DNA of 64,000 nt from JBGSPQ01 sp964346765 (GTDB taxonomy: Bacteria; Patescibacteriota; Gracilibacteria; UBA1369), in NCBI GenBank assembly GCA_964346765.1, contig CAYFWB010000009.1, positions 1-64,000 of the forward strand. Reading direction: 5' to 3'. Shown in pieces: positions 31,833 through 40,954 of this stretch (its first letter is position 1; the number at the start of each line of letters is the position of its first letter). The position numbers and the translations under genes are program-made. The notes under the pieces were generated by a model, which saw only the letters and a list, made by a program, of their open reading frames with translations, did not search any database and was not told where the DNA came from.

Positions 31833-33236
31833 TTATTCGATTTCCAGTACTTCTTCCATTTGGGGTTGTTCAACGTCTTTAAATCCGCTTTCGTGCAGAT
31901 AGCCTTTGAACTTTTCACCCTGGCTTTCTTCGTGATGGACCAGAATAATTTTCTTTAGTCCTTCCACCCGGCTGATGTAATCCAGTAAATCACTTCTGTC
32001 GGCGTGTCCGGAAAAGGCGTCCATGGTGCAAACTTCGGCACGCAGTTTATAGGGGTCGCCAAAAATGTTAATGACCGGTTTCTCTTCTAAAATTTTTCTG
32101 CCGTTGGTGTGACGCGCCATGTAACCGACTATCATAATTGTGTTTCTTGAATCTTCAATATTGTTTTTTAGATGGTGCAATATTCTTCCGTGCTCACACA
32201 TACCGGAGGCGGAAATGATGATTGCGGGACCGTTAAAATTATTGATAGCTTTTGACTCTTCCACCTCGCGAGTGTATTTAAGCCTGCCGAATCCAAAAGG
32301 ATTTTTTCTATGAACAAGGAATTCTTTGAAGGTCTCGGCGTCAAAGCATTCAGGATGAGCGGCAAATACTTCGGTCACATTGGCGGCCAACGGGCTGTCA
32401 ACATAAATCGGAACGTCGGGAATCTTTTTTTCTTGCCACAAGAGGTTTAGATGGTAAATCATTTCCTGAGTCCTTTCCAGCGAGAAAGCGGGAATTAAAA
32501 TTTTGCCTCCTCTTTTTACGGTTTTGTTAACAATTTTACCCATTCTTTCAGTCGCGTCTATAATTGACTCGTGAAGTCTGTCACCATACGTACATTCTGT
32601 TATCAGATAATCCGTTGGAGGCAGTGGCTGAGGATCCCTTAATATTGGAAGATTTTTTCTGCCGAGATCACCGGTGAAAGCTAAAGTGTATCTTTTGTTT
32701 TTTTCTTTATCGTTAATGAGCAAATGAATAAGTCCCGATCCAAGCACATGACCCGCGTCGTAAAAAGAACAGACCACTCCGTCTGCAACAACGAACGCTC
32801 TTTCATAGCTGACACCGTAAAACTGGGTTAAAACTTTTTTGGCGTCTTCGGTGGTATATAAAGGGTCGATAGGCGTTTCACCTTTTTTTTTCTTTTTTTT
32901 ATTTATGTATTCGACGTCTCTTTCCTGGATGTAAGCACTATCCAGAAGCATGTGATTGCAAAGATCGCGGGTAGCGAACGTTGAATAGATGGGTCCGCTG
33001 TAGCCGTGCTTGACCAATAAAGGAAGTCCTCCGCTATGGTCTATATGGGCGTGCGAAAGGATCACCGCGTCCACTTTTTTGGGGTCGAAGCAGGATGTAT
33101 CTCTGTTCTTTTCATCCGCCTCATCTCTGTGTCCCTGAAATAGACCGAAATCCAGCAGTATGGTCTTACCGTTAACTTCAATGACGTGTCTGGAACCGGT
33201 TACCTCGCGCGCGGCGCCGCAGAATTTTAGTTTCAT
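31833..33236 (-). CDS. Beta-CASP metallo-beta-lactamase-fold RNA nuclease
   Basis: A 467-residue protein of the CPSF73/RNase J superfamily, probably an RNA endo- or exonuclease. The zinc site reads LSHAHIDHSGGLPLL, with further ligands in AGHVLGSGLI and FTGDLG. The beta-CASP part has TECTYGDR, GKILIPAFSLERTQEM, VDSPLAANVTEVF, ASGMCEHGRILHHL and FSGHADRSDL, and a final HHEESQG. The family's usual length is 450-470, so it is complete. It is monocistronic here. The cloverleaf element lies just upstream (33302-33404). Confidence 0.93.
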   Translation of the reverse strand: MKLKFCGAAREVTGSRHVIEVNGKTILLDFGLFQGHRDEADEKNRDTSCFDPKKVDAVILSHAHIDHSGGLPLLVKHGYSGPIYSTFATRDLCNHMLLDSAYIQERDVEYINKKKKKKGETPIDPLYTTEDAKKVLTQFYGVSYERAFVVADGVVCSFYDAGHVLGSGLIHLLINDKEKNKRYTLAFTGDLGRKNLPILRDPQPLPPTDYLITECTYGDRLHESIIDATERMGKIVNKTVKRGGKILIPAFSLERTQEMIYHLNLLWQEKKIPDVPIYVDSPLAANVTEVFAAHPECFDAETFKEFLVHRKNPFGFGRLKYTREVEESKAINNFNGPAIIISASGMCEHGRILHHLKNNIEDSRNTIMIVGYMARHTNGRKILEEKPVINIFGDPYKLRAEVCTMDAFSGHADRSDLLDYISRVEGLKKIILVHHEESQGEKFKGYLHESGFKDVEQPQMEEVLEIE

Positions 33237-33301
33237 TTTTATTTTTGATTACGTTTTCAATGTTTTATTTTAACATAAAAACGTTATCTTCATCAACCCC
33301 C

Positions 33302-33404
33302 CCGACCTTTGAGGTTGATTCGGGTATTGCAAATGGCTTGTTTATGCGAACTGCATAAACAAGCATGGCTTAACAAAGCCATCCGAATCAACCTCAAAGG
33401 TCGG
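33302..33404. repeat. Cloverleaf-like palindromic element, copy 1
   Basis: Outer arms of 22 bases (33302-33323 and 33383-33404) are perfect inverted repeats beginning CCGACCTTTGAGG. They enclose a 12-bp hairpin (GCTTGTTTATGC/GCATAAACAAGC, loop GAACT) and a 7-bp hairpin (ATGGCTT/AAGCCAT, loop AACA), so the single strand folds as a three-way junction. The inner 59 bases are identical in copy 2 at 39647-39755. On the minus strand the arm supplies the codons and stop (CTT TGA) of the 998-residue protein. Confidence 0.93.
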
Positions 33405-36390
33405 TTGCGATGTTCGTGCCTTTCACGTCTATTGATCCGTCATCTTCTATGACTATTCTGCCGGTGGTTTGGGTGCCTTTGATTTCAATAATGTCCGAAT
33501 CTTGGGATAGTGATAAATGAAGCATGTCCTTGGGAACTCTTATATGCATGATTTCCAGCGGTTTGAGAGTATAGATGGATGGATTGCCAAAGGCTTCTGT
33601 CCTTATACGAATTGTCCCATCGTTAAGCGTAGTAAACTCCATTTCAGAAGCTTTGGGACCCAATAAGAGATAAAACCTGCCCGTTTCCTTGACCTCTTTA
33701 ATTTTTTTGGGTCTGCCTTTTAGCTTGAACTCAATAAATCTGTTATCTGGATAATGAATTTTGATAAGGCCATTATCGTTGACTTTTATATATATATCTT
33801 CTTCACCATCTTTAAAGGGAAGTCCCCTACCGTTAACCGATATCTTTTCCGCTGGTGGAAAAGATACCTTGTGGCCATCCACCAGCGGAATTTTCACAAA
33901 AACATCTTCATGGTTCATCCATCCCACGTAGATGATTTCGTTAAGCAGCAAGACTTGGTAATTATCTCTACTGGGCCTCAATTCAATCCCGTCTTTAACC
34001 GATATTTCACCACTCCAGTGTTGCGTGTAAGTGATACCAAATTTATTTGTTCCAGTAACTGTTTTTACGCCCATGGCCTGAGCCTCCGATAATGATTCGG
34101 GGATCAAACACGCCCCGATTGAACCGATTGGACTGACGTTTTCCATATCCTCACGGAAAAGTTTGAGGGACTGCTCCCTTAAACCCGCCAACGCCTTTTT
34201 AGTTTCTTCGTCCGCGTTTGTTCCCAATCGTTCATGACGGTTTTCCGTGAATATTTTTTCCAAAAGATCTATGTAGTTTTGAAGCCTTTCTTTGGCAAGA
34301 GGGCTGATGCCGGTTATCTGTGTTTTGTAATCCAGCATATAGGCGTTTTTCAGGGCGGCCAGATCGGGATAAACCGTTTTGCCTCTTTCGCTAAAGAATT
34401 CCTCTGTCGGAACAACAAATCTGTTTTCCAAAATTTTGGTATGGTTAAACGCGGCTCTTATAAACCTGTTGCCTTCCAGGACAAGCAACGTCCCTTTAGA
34501 CGCGTTCATGTGGCGCAGAGCCTCTGCGTTGCCCTCGCAAATATTGCCGGTCATCATCACATAAGGACGATTGGCTTTTGCCACCGCTTTCACTTCTTGG
34601 TCGTCGTAGTTTTTTCTTTGCTTATAATTGAGCATCAACCCTCCTTTGCCGTCCATGAGCAGTTTAAACTGGTCCGGACTTAATCCCTGCTCATCTCCGT
34701 CTACAGAAGAACGTCCCTTTAAATCCCTGTCTATGTTGATTTGGATTTCACCGGTGTATTCTTTGGCGCTTTTTAGAGACCTGAAAGCGTGTTCCAGACT
34801 CATCGGCATATGGGGATGTTTGAGATCGAAAATTATTTCGCCGGCGTCGGTTTGAAAGGCCTCGTTTAGCGCCTGCTGGCCGTAGAGAGTCACATCTCCA
34901 TATACAACCGTATCCAGCGCCAGCAAATTGATTTTTTTTATGGTAGCGGGGGTGGGATTAAAGATTGTCCTTTTTCCCGTTTCCAAATACCTTATGTTGG
35001 CATAGAACCTGTTGCCCTGTACCATTTCGGAAATTTCCAGGTCGCTGTAATCGCGCGGCTTAATGGGCAACACTTCGGTCATTTCGCCCTTTTCATCGGT
35101 AACGATTTGCCACTGGGAAATGTCCATGAATTCGGTTTGGGACGATTCTTCATCTTTTTTATCCGGCTTTTTGTCTTCGCTATCCGGTTTCTTTTTTTCT
35201 TCGCGTTTTTTCCCGTTGATTGTTTTTGGTAATTCCATGTCGCGCACTTCCGGAGGTGTCAGGTTGGGATTGTATAAATTGCTGTGATCGCGGCTGGTCA
35301 TTTTCAGCTTTCCGTCGGCTTTCGGAGTCGGGAAAGCTTCGCTGTTGGTGTCGCTCATAGTGGGCAGGTTGGATTTTGTATCCTTTTCGTTCACCTCTCC
35401 TTCCACTTTTATGGGATCCGATTCCAGACCGGCGTATAATTCAATGATTGTTTGCGGCTTGTAAATGATTGTTCCGGCTCTGTCGTTTTCGGTTAATACG
35501 CGAATTCCCGGCTCCATCATATAGGTCGTTTCTCCTATTTTGAACAGCGCACGAATGTGGTCCGCGGTTCTCTGCATGTATACATCCTCCCATCTTTCCG
35601 GATAAAGATATTCCAGAGCCATGACCATGTATTTTCCGCGGGCCTCGCAGTTTCCGCGCAGTCCTTTGCCTTTTCTATCAAGGTAAACGGAAAGCGAAGC
35701 CTGCGTTGTTTCGTACGCCCCGCCTTTTTTCGCGTCACTCTCTTCACTGTAGCTGACTATTCTTCTTAAAAATTCCCTTGTCGGGACGTTTGGTTTTTCT
35801 TTTTCCAACTCTTCCATTTCTTCTAAAAAGATATTTTTGGCGTTTTTGACGATTTCGGGCTCTATCCCCATGGTGATTTCTTCGGACTCAAAAATGAAAT
35901 CCCTAAAAAGGATTTGTTCGCCGGCTTCCAGTTTGCGGCGGATTTCATCTTTATGGTTTTTAACCTTTTCGGGATCTATATTTTTAGCTCTATCGCTTTT
36001 TCGCATTTCTATGGCGCGCTTGGCTTTTTCTATGCCCTCAAGCGTTTGGGGATCAATTTTTGATATCACTTCTTCGGCCTCTTCTTCATCCAGATTGAGC
36101 TCCTTTTTTATTGTTTCCTTAACATCTTTCTGCCAGTCCCACATGTCCAGTCCGGAATCAAAAAAGCTTTGCTGTTCCCATTTGTTGTTTTGATCAGTAA
36201 ACGATCCGCAAATTACAGGCGTGTGGGCGATTACGGACAACATTAGAGCTCTGCGGAAGATTTTTTTTGCTTTGGCCACAATGTTGCTTTGGGCTGTGGG
36301 GTCAGTCTGGAGAGTTTCGCTGTCAGCGTTTGTAGTGTTTTCTTCGGGAGTTTGATTTTCTTCCAATTTGCCGGGTGACTGGCTTTTCAT
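33394..36390 (-). CDS. Large exported protein with transglutaminase-like core
   Basis: A 998-residue protein not matched to a named family. The N-terminal 40 residues are polar, then KIFRRALMLSVIAHTPVICG is a hydrophobic segment that may be a signal anchor. Residues about 90-220 are a charged helical region. At about 240-310 a transglutaminase-like triad appears: Cys in LRGNCEARGKYMVMALEYLY, His in DHIRALFKIGETTYM and Glu/Asp in MEPG. Low-complexity Lys/Asp/Glu sequence (KKPDSEDKKPDKKDEESS) follows at about 395-415. The C-terminal half has beta-rich stretches with repeated leucine-rich-like phrases (MPMSLEHAFRSLKSAKEY). Its last residues and stop come from the cloverleaf element. It diverges from the Cys-repeat gene at 36517. 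Confidence 0.75.
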   Translation of the reverse strand: MKSQSPGKLEENQTPEENTTNADSETLQTDPTAQSNIVAKAKKIFRRALMLSVIAHTPVICGSFTDQNNKWEQQSFFDSGLDMWDWQKDVKETIKKELNLDEEEAEEVISKIDPQTLEGIEKAKRAIEMRKSDRAKNIDPEKVKNHKDEIRRKLEAGEQILFRDFIFESEEITMGIEPEIVKNAKNIFLEEMEELEKEKPNVPTREFLRRIVSYSEESDAKKGGAYETTQASLSVYLDRKGKGLRGNCEARGKYMVMALEYLYPERWEDVYMQRTADHIRALFKIGETTYMMEPGIRVLTENDRAGTIIYKPQTIIELYAGLESDPIKVEGEVNEKDTKSNLPTMSDTNSEAFPTPKADGKLKMTSRDHSNLYNPNLTPPEVRDMELPKTINGKKREEKKKPDSEDKKPDKKDEESSQTEFMDISQWQIVTDEKGEMTEVLPIKPRDYSDLEISEMVQGNRFYANIRYLETGKRTIFNPTPATIKKINLLALDTVVYGDVTLYGQQALNEAFQTDAGEIIFDLKHPHMPMSLEHAFRSLKSAKEYTGEIQINIDRDLKGRSSVDGDEQGLSPDQFKLLMDGKGGLMLNYKQRKNYDDQEVKAVAKANRPYVMMTGNICEGNAEALRHMNASKGTLLVLEGNRFIRAAFNHTKILENRFVVPTEEFFSERGKTVYPDLAALKNAYMLDYKTQITGISPLAKERLQNYIDLLEKIFTENRHERLGTNADEETKKALAGLREQSLKLFREDMENVSPIGSIGACLIPESLSEAQAMGVKTVTGTNKFGITYTQHWSGEISVKDGIELRPSRDNYQVLLLNEIIYVGWMNHEDVFVKIPLVDGHKVSFPPAEKISVNGRGLPFKDGEEDIYIKVNDNGLIKIHYPDNRFIEFKLKGRPKKIKEVKETGRFYLLLGPKASEMEFTTLNDGTIRIRTEAFGNPSIYTLKPLEIMHIRVPKDMLHLSLSQDSDIIEIKGTQTTGRIVIEDDGSIDVKGTNIATDL

Positions 36391-36516
36391 TGACTTATTT
36401 TTATTTGATTGGCGGCTATACTATATGATTCTCTAAAAATATCAATGGCTTTTCTGTCAAATTTGTGGTATATTGAGCGGATATAAATTTTTTTATTTTC
36501 TTAACCATTATAAAAC

Positions 36517-36996
36517 ATGGCAGAAGTTCAAAAGGCTCCAGAGGGAGCATCACCCAAAAAGGCTCCATTAGAGGACCCATCAAAAGTTAATTCAAAGATA
36601 GCCAAAATTCTTAGAGCCGTTCAGGCCGGAACTATGGCTATTTCCATTGCCACGCAGACCTTGGCAAGCATGGGTTGCGGAGCAAGAACTGGTCTTCCGG
36701 AAGATGAAATGTATACGGTGGATCAGGGTGACCATGATGCCGATACCGCCGATTCAAATGACGGTTGTATGGGCGTTGAGGCAGGCACAGGTTGCGTTGG
36801 CGTTGACGCCGGAACAGGTTGCGTTGGCGTTGACGCCGGAACAGGTTGTATGGGCGTTGAGGCAGGCACAGGTTGCGTTGGCGTTGACGCCGGAACAGGT
36901 TGTGTTGGCGTTGACGCCGGAACAGGTTGCGTTGGCGTTGACGCCGGAACAGGTTGCGTTGGCGTTGATGCCGGAACAGGTTGCGTTGGCGTGTAA
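36517..36996 (+). CDS. Exported protein with Cys-containing 9-residue tandem repeats
   Basis: A 159-residue protein. Residues 1-30 are polar and basic, then AVQAGTMAISIATQTLASMG is a hydrophobic segment ending GCG, which could be a lipoprotein-type site, although the box is not canonical. Residues 83-159 are eight whole copies and one part copy of Gly-Cys-Val/Met-Gly-Val-Asp/Glu-Ala-Gly-Thr. Each copy has one Cys and one Thr, so disulfide or glycan links are possible. It heads a unit with the GT2-TPR and DUF4012 genes (22 bases to the next start). I do not recognise a family. Confidence 0.75.
   Translation: MAEVQKAPEGASPKKAPLEDPSKVNSKIAKILRAVQAGTMAISIATQTLASMGCGARTGLPEDEMYTVDQGDHDADTADSNDGCMGVEAGTGCVGVDAGTGCVGVDAGTGCMGVEAGTGCVGVDAGTGCVGVDAGTGCVGVDAGTGCVGVDAGTGCVGV
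36763..36993. repeat. 27-bp coding tandem repeat
   Basis: Eight full 27-bp units and a 15-base part unit, in frame in the Cys-repeat protein. Two variants alternate (Gly-Cys-Met ... Glu in copies 1 and 4, Gly-Cys-Val ... Asp in the rest). Near-identity of the units suggests recent expansion. Confidence 0.95.
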
Positions 36997-37018
36997 TAAA
37001 TCACTAAAATGAAAGTCG

Positions 37019-38008
37019 ATGGATATCACTCTTTGTCTCATTGTAAAAAATGAGGAGCAAAATTTGGACCGTTGCCTTTCTTCGTTTAAGCCTCTCTATC
37101 AGCGGCTGGTGGTTGTTGATACGGGTTCCGCGGATAGTACCAAAGAGATAGCAAAAAAACACGGCGCGGAAATTTATGATTTTGAGTGGATTGACGATTT
37201 TGGGGCGGCGAGGAATTTTGCTTTATCCCAGGCTGAAACGGACTGGCTGATGATGGTGGACGCGGACGACGCGATGGATGAAGCCGATGTAACGGCGCTT
37301 AAATCAGAACTTGATTCTTTGAATGATTATGTTTGGGGGGTTTTTCTTCCTTACCGTATTCATATTGAAGATGATAAGGCGGCTCTTTTTGCGTATATTC
37401 CGCGTATCTGGAAAAGGTCTTTAAATTTGAAATACGACCTGATGATTCATGAATATTTGCATCCGACCGCGGAGCAGTTGAAACACTTTGTCCGGCTGGA
37501 TTTTCCGGTGCAACACCAGAAGACGCTTGCCGATTATCAAAAAAGCCATGAGAGGAATCTTAAAATTTTGTATAAGGCGTTTGAATTGCATCCGGAGGAA
37601 AGGCGGTATTATTTTTATCTGGGACATGATAACCAATACGCGGGGCATATTGAAGAGGCGATAGTCTGGTATGGGAAATACGCGGGACTGAAAGACGTTA
37701 ATCCCCACGAATTAAACCGGGTTTTGCTTAACCTTGGCAATTGTTTTTTGAAGACGGGCAAGGTAGGCGAGGCCAAAAAATGCTATAAGGACGCGATTAA
37801 GGCCGCCGCCGACTTTATTGAACCGTATCTGGCGCTGGGGAATTTGTATAAGGCGGCGGGTGATTACGTGACGGCGGTTAAGTATTATTCGGCGGCGGCG
37901 CGCTGTAAACCGCCGCGCACGCATGTTTTTGTGAACGCTTCCATGTATCAAGGGCTGGCGCAAAAGAAACTGACCGCTCTGCTGGAGGAAATTAAATCCA
38001 AAAAATAA
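37019..38008 (+). CDS. Family 2 glycosyltransferase with C-terminal TPR repeats
   Basis: A 329-residue GT-A enzyme followed by tetratricopeptide repeats. The catalytic part has ITLCLIVKNEEQNLDRCLSS, VVVDTGSADSTKEIAKKHGA, DDFGAARNFALSQAETDWLM and the metal motif VDADD. After about residue 190 come TPR-type helices (RYYFYLGHDNQYAGHIEEAI, LLNLGNCFLKTGKVGEAKKC, YLALGNLYKAAGDYVTAVKY). This layout resembles SunS-type peptide glycosyltransferases as well as general envelope enzymes. The acceptor is unknown. The stop overlaps the DUF4012 start (TAATG). Confidence 0.88.
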   Translation: MDITLCLIVKNEEQNLDRCLSSFKPLYQRLVVVDTGSADSTKEIAKKHGAEIYDFEWIDDFGAARNFALSQAETDWLMMVDADDAMDEADVTALKSELDSLNDYVWGVFLPYRIHIEDDKAALFAYIPRIWKRSLNLKYDLMIHEYLHPTAEQLKHFVRLDFPVQHQKTLADYQKSHERNLKILYKAFELHPEERRYYFYLGHDNQYAGHIEEAIVWYGKYAGLKDVNPHELNRVLLNLGNCFLKTGKVGEAKKCYKDAIKAAADFIEPYLALGNLYKAAGDYVTAVKYYSAAARCKPPRTHVFVNASMYQGLAQKKLTALLEEIKSKK

Positions 38009-39654
38009 TGTTTTTTTTGTTGAACAATTTGGTCAGACAGTTTTTTTCTCGGGAAGTCCGTTACTGGATTTTGGCTTTTCAGAATAATAATGAACTGCGG
38101 AGTACGGGCGGTTATATTACGCAGGTTTTGGAAGTGCGCGTGGGTGGCTTTGGCCTTGGGGTGCGTTTTTTGGATGTGAATACGGATTTGAAACATGACC
38201 GCGATGAAAAGCCGCCGCGCGAAATGGAAGAATATTTAAAGGTGAATTCTGTGCAGTTTCGCGACGCCAATTTTGATCCGGAGTTTGAGTCTTCGGCGCG
38301 GCGGATGATACGTTTGTACTTGTATAATTTCCCGCATAACAAGGTGGCGGGCGTGGTGGCTGTGAATTTTTCGGTGGTTGAAGATGTTCTTGGCGTTATA
38401 GGAAAAATTAAGAACGCAAGCGGTAAAACGTGGACAAAAGAGAACATTTTTTATGGTGTTTCAACGCGTGTTTCGGATATTGATTTTCATGATCTTTCGG
38501 AAAGAAAAAACAGAAAGAATGTTTTGCGTGAACTGTTCACGGCGATTATTAAAAAATGCGCTTACTCTTTTTGGCTGTGGGGAAGGCTGAGAAAACTTTT
38601 TTATAGAAGTGTGACGGAGCGCGCGGTCCAGGTGTTTTTTACGGATGGGGCGTTGCAAAAGAAGCTTGTCTCCAAAAAATTGTACCTGCCATTTTCCCCC
38701 GGGACCGCGCGCGACTGGCTTTCCGTGATAGACAACAATTACCTTGGAGTGAAATCCAACCGCTATATCCGCAGGACGGTAAAACACGATGTCCTTTTTC
38801 ATTATGCCGATTCTTCGCTTGCGCCGCCTACAATCAGATCCACAATTACTCTGGAACACCTGGGCGAACGCAATTATCCGCTTTCTCACACCTATCAGTC
38901 ATGGCTATCGGTGTATTTGCCGCTTTACGCCGAACTGAAAAATATTGCCACCGCCAACGGCCAAAAGGTTGAATTTAATAAATCCGAACACAATTCCTTT
39001 TTGAAAATCGGCACGCATATTTTGATACGCCCTCGCGAAAAGATGGAAATCGTGATTGAATATTCACTTCCCGCTCACCTTTTTAAGGATGATACATACT
39101 CTTTCAAGTATATCAAACAGTCGGGGGTTTTTAATGAAAGTGTCTTTAATTCGGTAAAATTTCCCGATCAATATATGATTGCCGGAGTACCGGAGCGGCA
39201 TTCCAAAAATCCGGCTAAGTGCGACACCCTAAAACACTGTTCCATAATGGAAAATCTATTGGTTACCGATTGCGCCGACTGTAGAAACGATTTTCTGATT
39301 CAGATTAAAGCGAATCTTCACAAAGAACCTCCCCGTATTTATTTTCACGAAATTATCGGCCCGCAAACAATTGAAATCCGTTTTAACGAGCCGGTTTTAG
39401 CGGATGCCGATGTAAAAAAAACAATAAATATCACAGACCGGCACACAAAACTGACGGTTCACGCGAAAGGTGTGGAATTCTTTGACGGTAACCGAACGAT
39501 GCAAATCCATACAAAAGATCTTCCCGAAACCAGAGGATCTTTCTATCTGGTTGAACTTAAAAATATTCGCAACTTTGCGGGAAACGGATTAGCGGGCAAT
39601 CAAAAAAAGATGACAGTCGTGTACAGACCGAAACAGTTCCACGCCCACCTTTGA
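38008..39654 (+). CDS. DUF4012-family protein
   Basis: A 548-residue member of DUF4012. The hallmark QNNNELRSTGGYITQV lies at about 25-40, then RDANFDPEFESSARRMIRLY and VAGVVAVNFSVVEDVLGVIG. These proteins are common in Patescibacteria and Gram-positive bacteria and are often linked to cell-surface polysaccharide, but the function is not known. The N-terminus has no long signal, although hydrophobic MFFLLNNLVRQFF could be a truncated anchor. The final residues and stop (CAC CTT TGA) come from the cloverleaf element. It is coupled to the glycosyltransferase. Confidence 0.85.
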   Translation: MFFLLNNLVRQFFSREVRYWILAFQNNNELRSTGGYITQVLEVRVGGFGLGVRFLDVNTDLKHDRDEKPPREMEEYLKVNSVQFRDANFDPEFESSARRMIRLYLYNFPHNKVAGVVAVNFSVVEDVLGVIGKIKNASGKTWTKENIFYGVSTRVSDIDFHDLSERKNRKNVLRELFTAIIKKCAYSFWLWGRLRKLFYRSVTERAVQVFFTDGALQKKLVSKKLYLPFSPGTARDWLSVIDNNYLGVKSNRYIRRTVKHDVLFHYADSSLAPPTIRSTITLEHLGERNYPLSHTYQSWLSVYLPLYAELKNIATANGQKVEFNKSEHNSFLKIGTHILIRPREKMEIVIEYSLPAHLFKDDTYSFKYIKQSGVFNESVFNSVKFPDQYMIAGVPERHSKNPAKCDTLKHCSIMENLLVTDCADCRNDFLIQIKANLHKEPPRIYFHEIIGPQTIEIRFNEPVLADADVKKTINITDRHTKLTVHAKGVEFFDGNRTMQIHTKDLPETRGSFYLVELKNIRNFAGNGLAGNQKKMTVVYRPKQFHAHL

Positions 39655-39755
39655 GGTTGATTCGAGGTTGATTCGGGTATTGCAAATGGCTTGTTTATGC
39701 GAACTGCATAAACAAGCATGGCTTAACAAAGCCATCCGAATCAACCTCAAAGGTC
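39647..39755. repeat. Cloverleaf-like palindromic element, copy 2
   Basis: The inner 59 bases match copy 1 at 33324-33382 exactly. The left arm has an extra 11 bases (GAGGTTGATTC duplicated). It lies between the convergent DUF4012 and mscS genes and contributes the stop codon of DUF4012 and part of that of mscS. It may act as a bidirectional terminator. Confidence 0.93.
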
Positions 39756-40791
39756 AGGAGGTCACCCTCACATCCATCTGCGGATACGGGATTTCAATCC
39801 CCTCTTTATTGAATCTGGCATGCAGTGCTTTCACAAATTCGTGTTTAACAAGATACTGGTTAACAAATTCCTGTACTCTTAAAATAACGGTCAAATTGAT
39901 GCTGGATTCTCCAAAAGTGTGGAATCGTATGAAAGGGTCAAAATCCTCAACCGCCCCCTCCACCTTGTGCATGGTTTCTTTCGCAACTTCCACCGTCACA
40001 TCTTCCACTTTTTTTAAATCACTACCATAGCTGACCCCAATATCGACCAAAACAGACATATCTTTTTGCGGTCTTGAATAGTTGGTTAAAGTGGCACCCG
40101 ACATTTTGGCATTGGGCATAATTATTAGATTGTTGCCCAAAGTTCTGATTGTGATATTACGCCAGGAAATATCCTCTATATATCCCCTTTCTTCGTTTTC
40201 AAGTTCAACGTAATCACCGGGTCTGAATTTTTTTGAAGCGATTAAGTGCAAACCGGCAAAAAGATTACCCAATGTTTCCTGAAGAGCTAATGCGACAGCC
40301 AAACCTCCAACACCCAATGCTGTGAGGAAAGGTGTAATTGATATACCGAATGTCTGCAGTAATACCAACGCCGCCAAGGTATATATTATGGCCTTGGTGA
40401 GTAATGTGAATATTGATGTCCCCGGGAATGCCCCGTGACTTTTTTCGGAATAACTGTTGATTATTCCTACTGTGATTTTAGAAAGAACAATCGCCACGCT
40501 TAACACAAAGATGATTAAAATTCCCTGCCATACCAGCGTTTTATAGGATTGATCAATCTTTGAATCCACAATCGCCATGTAGGCGCCTCCGGCAAAAAAC
40601 CAAATCACCGGCGCGTTTCCAAGGTTTTTAATTACTATGTCATCCCACTCCCATTTGGTTATTTTACTTAATTTGATCAATCTTTTAACTACTATTAACT
40701 GAATAACAACTCCGACAAGGATACTGCCCAAAATATAAACCACGGGCTTAAAATAAGGGTTATTTTCAATTAGCGTTGATAAAAATTCCAT
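39754..40791 (-). CDS. MscS-family mechanosensitive channel
   Basis: A 345-residue channel that should open under membrane tension. Four membrane segments fill residues 15-165. The pore-lining helix reads FLTALGVGGLAVALALQETL with NLFAGLHLIASKKFRPGDYV after it, and the cytoplasmic beta domain has GYIEDISWRNITIRTLGNN and IIMPNAKMSGATLTNYSRP. The C-terminal alpha-beta domain ends IEIPYPQMDVRVTS. The length exceeds E. coli MscS (286), from an extra N-terminal segment pair. Confidence 0.93.
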   Translation of the reverse strand: MEFLSTLIENNPYFKPVVYILGSILVGVVIQLIVVKRLIKLSKITKWEWDDIVIKNLGNAPVIWFFAGGAYMAIVDSKIDQSYKTLVWQGILIIFVLSVAIVLSKITVGIINSYSEKSHGAFPGTSIFTLLTKAIIYTLAALVLLQTFGISITPFLTALGVGGLAVALALQETLGNLFAGLHLIASKKFRPGDYVELENEERGYIEDISWRNITIRTLGNNLIIMPNAKMSGATLTNYSRPQKDMSVLVDIGVSYGSDLKKVEDVTVEVAKETMHKVEGAVEDFDPFIRFHTFGESSINLTVILRVQEFVNQYLVKHEFVKALHARFNKEGIEIPYPQMDVRVTS

Positions 40792-40897
40792 GGGGGTTCT
40801 TCTTTAGTGATTTATGTTTTTTCCAATTTTTAAAGTAAAACATATCGGTTTATTTTTCAACATGGTTATGCTAACCGTCTGTCGTCAATATGTTTTT

Positions 40898-40926
40898 TTT
40901 ACAAATTACTCTGCTTATGTTATAAT
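40898..40926 (+). promoter_or_regulatory. Near-consensus sigma-70 promoter
   Basis: TTTACA (40898-40903), exactly 17 bases, TATAAT (40921-40926), 29 bases before ATG 40955. This is the strongest consensus promoter I see in the window. Confidence 0.8.
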
Positions 40927-40954
40927 TTTTAGATTTTGTACTTATACATTAACA

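Noticed and set aside
36763..36993. CRISPR-like regular repeat
   Set aside because: Units are contiguous 27-bp in-frame codons with no spacers, and no cas genes are present.
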